Origin: Mucilaginibacter sp.
Lineage (GTDB): Bacteria > Bacteroidota > Bacteroidia > Sphingobacteriales > Sphingobacteriaceae
DNA: 5,762 nucleotides
Assembly (NCBI GenBank): GCA_028288315.1
Contig: JAQBNY010000129.1
Span: 1-5,762 of the forward strand
Reading direction: 5' to 3'
Every line of letters begins with the position of its first letter. The stretch's first letter is position 1. Of this stretch, positions 1 to 4,836 are shown in pieces. Below the pieces are notes generated by a model. That model made no database searches, had not been told where the DNA came from, and worked only from the letters and a program-made list of their open reading frames with translations. The translations under genes and the position numbers were made by a program.

Positions 1-218
1 GCGAAATAATAGCTCAAATGGCCAAAGAAGGCAAGAAACGACTGCTGGTATTTTGCCCGGCTTTTGTGGCCGACTGCCTGGAAACCGTTTACGAGGTAAC
101 CACCGAATATGGCGATGAATTTAAAGCTTTAGGCGGCGAACATGTCCAGTTAGTGGAGAGTTTAAACGATTCGCCAAAATGGATTGACGCTTTGGAGAAA
201 ATGGTTAGGGAAGGCTAA
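1..218 (+). CDS. hemH: Ferrochelatase, C-terminal fragment (5' end outside window)
   Basis: This is the last part of ferrochelatase, the enzyme that inserts ferrous iron into a porphyrin in the final steps of haem synthesis. The frame is open to the left edge (it reads EIIAQMAKEGKK from base 3), so the ATG at base 18 is an internal methionine and not the start. The recognisable C-terminal signature is LLVFCPAFVADCLET, which matches the family's CPGFVSDCLET block, followed by EYGDEF, GGEHVQLVESLND and the terminal PKWIDALEKMV helix. The stop is TAA at 216-218. The catalytic His and Glu of the family lie upstream and cannot be checked. The gene is convergent with the carotenoid desaturase, with only 21 bases between the two stop codons, and no convincing terminator is visible there. 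Confidence in the family is high; the enzyme's state upstream of the window is unknown. Confidence 0.93.
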   Translation, partial: EIIAQMAKEGKKRLLVFCPAFVADCLETVYEVTTEYGDEFKALGGEHVQLVESLNDSPKWIDALEKMVREG

Positions 219-239
219 AGCCTCACAATGATGTGTGTG

Positions 240-1709
240 TTATATCAAGTCACTTGTTATTTTTGCCGATAACAAGCACAACGGTATCCCGCCACCGGGG
301 TGCACACTGCCACCACAAAAATACAAGCCTTCAACTTTTGATGATTTGTTGGCATGCCTTAAAAAAGCGGCGAACTGATTATTGGAACTGGTGCCGTAAA
401 TAGACCCCATATAAGATGAGGTTTTAGTTTCGATGCTTGTTGGATCGAGGATCGTTTCGCAGGCTATGAGCGGGGTAATATCCTCACCTAAAATTTCTGA
501 AAGTTTATATTGAATGTTTTTGCGGGCAGCGGCAATTAGTTTATCCCAATCCTGTCCGTTATTGGCTGGTACATTTATCATCACAAACCAATTCTCGCAA
601 TCGGCAGGGGCATCATCCTGTTTGTATTTGGAGCTAATATTAATATAAACGGTTGGGTCGTGGTAAATATCCTGCTGTTGCCAAATGTGGTCGAACTCCG
701 CTTTGTAATCGGCGCTAAAGAATATGTTATGCAGATGAAGCTGCTGGAAGCTCTTTTTTACTCCCCAGTAAAATATTAATGCCGAGCTGCTGCGTTCCTG
801 ACTCAATGTTTTCTGCGGATGTAATTTTGGATATTTAGCAAGTAATTGTTTGTAAGTGAACCAAATATCCATGTTGGATACTACAAGCCCGACTTCTATG
901 AGCGCATCTTTTGTCTTTATTCCTTTCGTTCTTGTACCCTCAATTACTATTTCATCCACTTTGGAATTATAGCGGAACGTTACTCCCAGTTCTTCGGCAA
1001 GCTTTACAAGTGAACGAGTAATACTGTACATGCCGCCTTCCGGGAAGTATGCGCCAAAATGATGCTCCAGATGTGGTATTACATTTAAAGTTGCGGGGGC
1101 CCGGTAAGGGTTTGAGCCGTTATAGGTAGCATAACGGTTAAAGAATTGCACTACCCGCTTATCCTTAAAACTTTTGCTGTTGGCCCTATGCATAGTGCGG
1201 AAAGGATCTATCTGCGGAAACCTGAATATTGACCGTATTGTATCCCATCGCATATAGGTTTTCAGTCGGTGCAATGAGCGCTCTAAAAAAACGTGATTGG
1301 TAATACTGTAAATATCTTTGCTGTTAGCCAGATAGTTTACAACTGATGCGGCTGGCTCTCCGGTTTGTGTGGCTATTTCTTCGGCAAACTTTTTGGTATC
1401 TGCATAAGCACTTAAGGTTGTGCCATCATTGTAAAAGTATTTGCAAACCACATCCAGCTTTTGGTATTTAAAATAGTCCGTCGGGTTTTTGCCTGCCAAT
1501 ATGAAAAGTTCATCAATATATTGAGGCATAGTGAGCAGACTTGGTCCGGCATCAAAGCGGTAGCCTTTCAACTCAATCTCAGCAAGTTTACCACCAGGGT
1601 AATTGTTAGCCTCAAATACCTCAACCGCGTAACCTTTCACTGCCAAACGAATAGCAGTCGCAATACCGGCAATACCGGCACCAATAATTACAGCGTTTTG
1701 TTGGGACAC
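240..1709 (-). CDS. crtD: CrtI/CrtD-family FAD-dependent carotenoid desaturase
   Basis: A 489-residue flavoprotein of the phytoene-desaturase family, which removes hydrogens from the polyene chain of C40 carotenoids at the membrane. The N-terminal Rossmann dinucleotide fold is clear: GAGIAG at residues 10-15, an acidic residue at E33, then NNYPGGK at 35-41. The next block, GYRFDAGPSLLTMP at 49-62, resembles the CrtD-type (1-hydroxycarotenoid 3,4-desaturase) proteins of Bacteroidota more than their CrtI phytoene desaturases, which typically read FDMGPSWYWMP; that subfamily choice comes from memory of the family and is tentative. The C-terminal FAD-binding signature GLYFCGGSVHPGGGIP covers 461-476. 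Length is normal and the frame is intact. The start is GTG at 1707-1709: an in-frame stop lies at 1728-1730, no in-frame ATG lies between, and the Rossmann motif needs this N-terminus. No Shine-Dalgarno is visible. No other carotenoid gene lies in the window, so the substrate is unproven. Confidence 0.88.
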   Translation of the reverse strand: MSQQNAVIIGAGIAGIATAIRLAVKGYAVEVFEANNYPGGKLAEIELKGYRFDAGPSLLTMPQYIDELFILAGKNPTDYFKYQKLDVVCKYFYNDGTTLSAYADTKKFAEEIATQTGEPAASVVNYLANSKDIYSITNHVFLERSLHRLKTYMRWDTIRSIFRFPQIDPFRTMHRANSKSFKDKRVVQFFNRYATYNGSNPYRAPATLNVIPHLEHHFGAYFPEGGMYSITRSLVKLAEELGVTFRYNSKVDEIVIEGTRTKGIKTKDALIEVGLVVSNMDIWFTYKQLLAKYPKLHPQKTLSQERSSSALIFYWGVKKSFQQLHLHNIFFSADYKAEFDHIWQQQDIYHDPTVYINISSKYKQDDAPADCENWFVMINVPANNGQDWDKLIAAARKNIQYKLSEILGEDITPLIACETILDPTSIETKTSSYMGSIYGTSSNNQFAAFLRHANKSSKVEGLYFCGGSVHPGGGIPLCLLSAKITSDLI

Positions 1710-1731
1710 CCGGTAAATATATAGCTCTTAA

Positions 1732-1766
1732 AATAAAAAGCAGGAATGTGTTTCCCGCTTTTTATT
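1732..1766 (-). terminator. Intrinsic terminator behind the PfpI-family gene
   Basis: In the minus-strand RNA the arms 1766-1752 (AAUAAAAAGCGGGAA) and 1746-1732 (UUCCUGCUUUUUAUU) pair over 15 positions, with one G-U wobble and a 5-base loop at 1747-1751. The 3' arm runs into a U-rich tail (UUUUUAUUUU). On the + strand the wobble becomes an A-C mismatch, so the hairpin suits minus-strand transcripts better. It lies 72 bases after the stop of the PfpI-family gene and only 22 bases before the GTG of the carotenoid desaturase, so it may also sit in the leader of that gene. Confidence 0.85.
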
Positions 1767-1784
1767 TATCGCACCTAATTCTTA

Positions 1785-1816
1785 TCCATTTATGACTTAA
1801 TTGTCATTGATGCAAA
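1785..1816 (-). promoter_or_regulatory. Possible crtD promoter with inverted repeat in the spacer
   Basis: Read on the minus strand, TTTG (1816-1813) is followed after 20 bases by TAAATGGA (1792-1785). The Bacteroidota housekeeping promoter is TTTG, about 19-21 bases, then TAnnTTTG, so the upstream box matches fully, the spacing fits, and the downstream box matches only in TA and the first T. The spacer carries the inverted repeat ATGAC-TTAATT-GTCAT at 1792-1807, in the usual position for a repressor site. It is the only candidate I found between the pfpI-like stop and the crtD start. This is a weak prediction, because such short boxes occur by chance in AT-rich DNA. Confidence 0.25.
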
Positions 1817-1838
1817 CATGGTTAAGTATAATTTAAGG

Positions 1839-2393
1839 CTATGCTACTGCATGCGCACCTTCACTAATCTCTTCAATGGTTTTGCGGTTAAATGCATCCA
1901 GATCATTAGGAGTACGGCTGGTTACCAAGCCTTTGTCAACAACCACTTCTTCATCTACCCAATTTGCACCTGCATTTTTTAAATCGGTTTGTAATGATGG
2001 ATAAGATGTTAAGGTACGGCCGCTTATCATACCTGTTTCAATTAATAATTGCGGGCCATGACAAATAGCGGCCACGGGTTTGCCTTCATCTAAAAATGCA
2101 GATACAAATGCAACCGCATCTTTATTCTGGCGAAGTTTATCGGGATTGAGCACGCCACCAGGTAATACCAGGGCGTCATAATCATCCGGACTTACATCAC
2201 TTAGTTGTTTATCCACATCAATTTCAATTCCCCAGTCGGTTTCATTCCATGCTTTTATTTTACCGCTTTTAGGCGATATTACATGTACTGTTGCCCCTGA
2301 AGCTTCTAACGCTTCTTTAGGACTGGTTAATTCCACCTGCTCAAATCCTTCTTCGGTTAGTATTGCTACCTTTTTATTACTCAAATTAGCCAT
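1839..2393 (-). CDS. DJ-1/PfpI superfamily protein (PfpI/YhbO-like)
   Basis: A 184-residue single-domain cytoplasmic protein of the DJ-1/PfpI (class I glutamine amidotransferase-like) fold. The nucleophile elbow is AAICHGPQLL, with Cys111 and His112; the conserved acidic partner is Glu18 in EEGFEQVEL. DALVLPGG (73-80), TSYPSLQTDLKNAGANWVDE (129-148) and VTSRTPNDLDAF (157-168) are typical of the PfpI/YhbO/GSP18 branch. Family members have been described as stress proteins acting on glycated or methylglyoxal-modified proteins and nucleotides, or as peptidases; which applies here cannot be told from sequence, and the deglycase activity is debated in the field. Length is normal and the catalytic residues are present. 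The ATG at 2391-2393 gives the expected short N-terminus before the first beta strand; upstream DNA is AT-rich without a Shine-Dalgarno. It follows the LysR-type gene by 80 bases in the same direction, so co-transcription is possible, and a strong terminator lies downstream. Confidence 0.92.
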   Translation of the reverse strand: MANLSNKKVAILTEEGFEQVELTSPKEALEASGATVHVISPKSGKIKAWNETDWGIEIDVDKQLSDVSPDDYDALVLPGGVLNPDKLRQNKDAVAFVSAFLDEGKPVAAICHGPQLLIETGMISGRTLTSYPSLQTDLKNAGANWVDEEVVVDKGLVTSRTPNDLDAFNRKTIEEISEGAHAVA

Positions 2394-2434
2394 AATTATA
2401 TACTTTATTATATATTAAACTACAGCCGGCAATA

Positions 2435-2444
2435 ATTAAGGTTT
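2435..2444. repeat. Copy 1 of 10-base direct repeat ATTAAGGTTT
   Basis: An exact 10-base match to 3399-3408. On the minus strand this copy lies in the gap 42 bases upstream of the start of the PfpI-family gene, within TTAAAACCTTAA, a TTAA-spacer-TTAA arrangement. It could be a regulator site shared with the second copy, but a match this short in AT-rich DNA may be chance. Confidence 0.3.
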
Positions 2445-2473
2445 TAAGAAATTGAAATTGATGCGATGCCGTT

Positions 2474-3379
2474 TTATAGGCCGCTTGGCAGATGCTGTAA
2501 AGCATAATTCACAAAGTCGCCGGTAAGCCCGTAATCTTCCGTTCCTTTCCTGCGGATAAAAAAGAAATCGCGGGTTATCTTTAAGCCCTCAATGGGTACT
2601 TCTACCAAATCGCCCTCGGCCAGTTGGCGTACAATAGATGGTTTGGGCATAAAGCCCAGGCATTGATCGGCCAGCAAAAAGTTTTTTAAAGCTTCGGTAC
2701 CGCCTAAGCGTATTTTAACCGACAAGTCTGCCGGTTTTATATTTAATACGGATAATGCTTTCAATAGCGCAGTTAATGTTCCTGAGCCACGCTCGCGTAA
2801 AGCCAATGGGGTTTTAACAAATTGTTTGAGGGTTAATGACTTTCCGGCAAGCGGACTTTTAGCCGAGCATACCGGTATCACTTCGTCGCTCATAAAGGGC
2901 TTGTAGCTTACGGTGGTTAGCTTGCTGTTGGCTTCAATAATGCCCAGGTCAACCTCGTGGTTAAGCAAGGCATTCAAAATATATTCGGAGTTGCGGTTAA
3001 CCAGTTGTACGCCCACACTTGCATACTCCCGCTGAAAGCCTGATAGGATGGATGGCAAAATATAAAGAGCAATGGTAGTACTGGCACCCAGACGCAAATG
3101 CCCCGCCGCGTTTGAGGCATTGCTTAAAATGGAAAGGTCGTAATCTATCTTTCGCTCAATTTCGGTTGCTTGTAAAAGATATTCATTGAGCTTGATGCCC
3201 GCCTCTGTGAGTAAAATACTATTACCCTTGCGTTCAAATAAAGCCACTTTGTATTGATCTTCTAATGCTTTTACATGCTTGCTAATGGCAGGCTGCGTTA
3301 CAAATAGCACCTGCGCTGCCTTTGAAAAACTCAAATTAGCGGCAACTTCCATAAAAACACGATGAGCGAAAGAGATCAT
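2474..3379 (-). CDS. LysR-type transcriptional regulator (CysL/YeiE-like)
   Basis: A 301-residue LysR-family DNA-binding regulator of normal length. The N-terminal winged helix-turn-helix spans about residues 3-62, with the diagnostic LSFSKAAQVLFVTQPAISKH at 16-35, then a linker helix to about 90. The C-terminal effector-binding domain begins near LRLGASTTIALYILP (95-109) and includes NSEYILNALLNHEVDLGIIE (130-149) and LRERGSGT (194-201). These blocks resemble the CysL/YeiE branch, which often responds to sulfur or sulfite-related signals and commonly sits beside a YeiH-type transporter; no transporter is present here, so the effector and targets are unknown. The start is the ATG at 3377-3379, which places the helix-turn-helix at the normal distance; it lies inside an AT dinucleotide run. 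The gene starts 20 bases after the stop of the HEPN-like gene, so its promoter must lie inside that gene or it is co-transcribed with it. LysR proteins often control a neighbour; here the downstream PfpI-like gene is the obvious one. Confidence 0.93.
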   Translation of the reverse strand: MISFAHRVFMEVAANLSFSKAAQVLFVTQPAISKHVKALEDQYKVALFERKGNSILLTEAGIKLNEYLLQATEIERKIDYDLSILSNASNAAGHLRLGASTTIALYILPSILSGFQREYASVGVQLVNRNSEYILNALLNHEVDLGIIEANSKLTTVSYKPFMSDEVIPVCSAKSPLAGKSLTLKQFVKTPLALRERGSGTLTALLKALSVLNIKPADLSVKIRLGGTEALKNFLLADQCLGFMPKPSIVRQLAEGDLVEVPIEGLKITRDFFFIRRKGTEDYGLTGDFVNYALQHLPSGL

Positions 3380-3390
3380 ATATATATATA
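3378..3390. repeat. AT dinucleotide run over the lysR start
   Basis: Thirteen bases of alternating A and T include the first two bases of the minus-strand ATG start codon (AT at 3379-3378) and extend 11 bases upstream. No Shine-Dalgarno is present, so the unstructured AT-rich stretch may itself serve as the translation entry region, as is common in Bacteroidota. The tract is short for slippage, and its function is not shown. Confidence 0.55.
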
Positions 3391-3398
3391 GTAATGTT

Positions 3399-3408
3399 AT
3401 TAAGGTTT
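3399..3408. repeat. Copy 2 of 10-base direct repeat ATTAAGGTTT
   Basis: An exact 10-base match to 2435-2444. It overlaps the stop codon (3400-3402) of the HEPN-like gene and, on the minus strand, lies 19 bases upstream of the LysR-type start. The wider minus-strand context TTAAACCTTAA again has TTAA on both sides of a short spacer. A low-confidence candidate site for autoregulation by the LysR-type protein. Confidence 0.3.
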
Positions 3409-4731
3409 AATATGGAGAGGTTTGCCACTAGCAATAAGAACCTTTTTTGCTAAAAACTCAATCAAGTCTATATCATATTTAATATAAGCTAAATCAGTTG
3501 AATATGGCAAAAGTAACTCCATATCTGCATCGTCCTTTGTGTGAACAACTCTACTTCTTAAGTCATAAATTCTGTTTGCCACATCTAATCTTATATCATG
3601 ATCTTTTCTGATAAATGAAATTTTTTGAAGAACTAGTGATTTACTCTTTTTTTGCTCGTCAAAAAAATCTTTTCTGGCAGTATTTTCATTAAAAAAATTA
3701 TTTAAATCCTCCTGATCAACGCAAGCTAAAATTGTAGCTCTTATCCGGCTTCTTTCATCACCAAATGATTTGCCCTTACCATATACTTTAACTATCTCTA
3801 ATATTCTTGCAATATTTTTATCGCTACTTTTATCAAACGTAGGGTCCTTTAGTAAGGTTTTAACCTTTTCTTGCGCATCTTTTGATGAATATACAGGGAA
3901 ATAGAATTCGAGAACTTGATAAAAAGCTAAAAACTGAAGTAAAGGCATATTTACAGAAGTTCTTGCATACCAGTAAAGCGAAATAGCCTCAAAGTCATAT
4001 TGAAATCTTGGTGCTGTAAAAGTTAAACCCTCTCTTGCAACTTTTCTTCTAAACCTAATTTTTCGCTGAATATCTCTATCAAAAGCTAAATGTACTGGAA
4101 TATTAGTTATCAAGTCAATTTGAAAAAAAACGGAATTACCTATAGTTGATAATAATTCTTTTGCCTGATTATGATTTTCAAATTTTAAGCCTTCAAGCCT
4201 TATAGTCTGAAATTTTCTTAATCGTTTTCTAAACATTAAAGATTCTCGTTTATTACCAGATAAAAAAGAAAAAGTATCAGAAGATTCACCAATAATGATT
4301 TTTACCTCTATATCAGGGCTTGGAAATTCAATCCTATAAGTTTCAGTCTCATCCTCTCTTTCTGTAGATTCCCAATCATCATTGTTGTCATTATTATTGA
4401 AAAATCTGTATAATTTTCTAATTAAAAAATCTACCCCTATTAAAACATCATCAGATTGTATCTCGCATTCTATTACTCCAAGCTCCAATGAATAAATAGC
4501 TTCAAATCCTTTAAGCAACTTATATTTTTCAAAATTTGAGTTTAAAATTTTTTCTAAACTGTCATTTTTGGGGTCAATTAAGAGAGTTTTAAATTCTCTT
4601 TCAAACGGGATTTGTATTAATAACTCTGTTCTTTCCTCTACAGCATCTTCCCATTCAATTGTCCTGGTAGACAGTTTTGAAATCAAATTCGCATAATCGC
4701 TTTTTTCTTTTATTCGCTCAAGTAAAGTCAT
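3400..4731 (-). CDS. Unrecognised 443-residue protein with a probable C-terminal HEPN (Apea-like) domain
   Basis: I do not recognise this as a named gene. The C-terminal half (about 245-435) looks like an all-helical HEPN domain of the Apea-like kind: a hydrophobic helix MPLLQFLAFYQVLEFYFP at 262-279, then NRIYDLRSRVVHTKDD at 386-401, whose R392-x4-H397 fits the R-x4-6-H active-site motif of HEPN RNases. Residues 1-240 are charged and mixed in character, with strand-like stretches near 132-148 and 200-217 and an Asn/Asp-rich run at 112-119; this may be a sensor or targeting domain (inference). There is no signal peptide or clear membrane segment. The start is ATG at 4729-4731, without a Shine-Dalgarno. 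Three 60-base lines counted by hand gave 25-27% G+C against 43-47% for lines in the flanking genes, which suggests transfer. It lies between the asd terminator and the LysR-type gene, with no partner nucleotidyltransferase antitoxin beside it. HEPN proteins are often anti-phage or toxin RNases; a defence role is plausible but unproven. Confidence 0.75.
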   Translation of the reverse strand: MTLLERIKEKSDYANLISKLSTRTIEWEDAVEERTELLIQIPFEREFKTLLIDPKNDSLEKILNSNFEKYKLLKGFEAIYSLELGVIECEIQSDDVLIGVDFLIRKLYRFFNNNDNNDDWESTEREDETETYRIEFPSPDIEVKIIIGESSDTFSFLSGNKRESLMFRKRLRKFQTIRLEGLKFENHNQAKELLSTIGNSVFFQIDLITNIPVHLAFDRDIQRKIRFRRKVAREGLTFTAPRFQYDFEAISLYWYARTSVNMPLLQFLAFYQVLEFYFPVYSSKDAQEKVKTLLKDPTFDKSSDKNIARILEIVKVYGKGKSFGDERSRIRATILACVDQEDLNNFFNENTARKDFFDEQKKSKSLVLQKISFIRKDHDIRLDVANRIYDLRSRVVHTKDDADMELLLPYSTDLAYIKYDIDLIEFLAKKVLIASGKPLHIKP

Positions 4732-4787
4732 ATAGCTTAAGGTATTAGGTCAGAAAGGGTTAAGATATGAATTATCTATCATTTAAT

Positions 4788-4819
4788 AAAAAAAGCCGCC
4801 TTGTTTAAAGCAGCTTTTT
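4788..4819 (-). terminator. Intrinsic terminator behind asd
   Basis: In the minus-strand RNA the arms 4819-4807 (AAAAAGCUGCUUU) and 4802-4790 (AAGGCGGCUUUUU) pair over 13 positions, with two G-U wobbles and an AAAC loop, and are followed by further U residues to 4788 and an AU-rich stretch. The hairpin begins 17 bases after the asd stop codon. On the + strand the wobbles become C-A mismatches, so it acts in the asd direction. It separates asd from the HEPN-like gene, which therefore needs a promoter in the remaining 56 bases (4732-4787); I found no clear TTTG/TAnnTTTG pair there. Confidence 0.9.
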
Positions 4820-4836
4820 ACTAGATAAATTTGAAT

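Noticed and set aside
18..20. ATG at 18-20 as the start of a small 66-codon gene.
   Set aside because: The frame is open to the window edge and the product matches the C-terminus of ferrochelatase, so this is an internal Met.
212..223. Short inverted repeat AGGCTAAAGCCT at the hemH stop, considered as a terminator between the convergent genes.
   Set aside because: Only 4-5 base pairs with a 2-4 base loop and no T-tract on either side; not convincing as an intrinsic terminator.
1461..1724. Open frame of 87 codons on the + strand.
   Set aside because: It lies antisense over the N-terminal part of the carotenoid desaturase, whose conserved motifs are on the other strand; no family resemblance.
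2394..2434. TTGCCG, 16 bases, TAATAA on the minus strand as a sigma-70-like promoter for the pfpI-like gene.
   Set aside because: Bacteroidota promoters do not follow this consensus, the match is poor, and AT-rich DNA gives such hits readily.
3400..4743. The 7-base direct repeat TTAAGGT at 3400-3406 and 4737-4743 exactly flanks the HEPN-like gene and could be a target-site duplication from insertion.
   Set aside because: The same 7-mer also occurs inside the crtD gene (about 1412), inside the pfpI-like gene (about 2009) and at 2436, so it is common here. No inverted terminal repeats or transposase accompany it.
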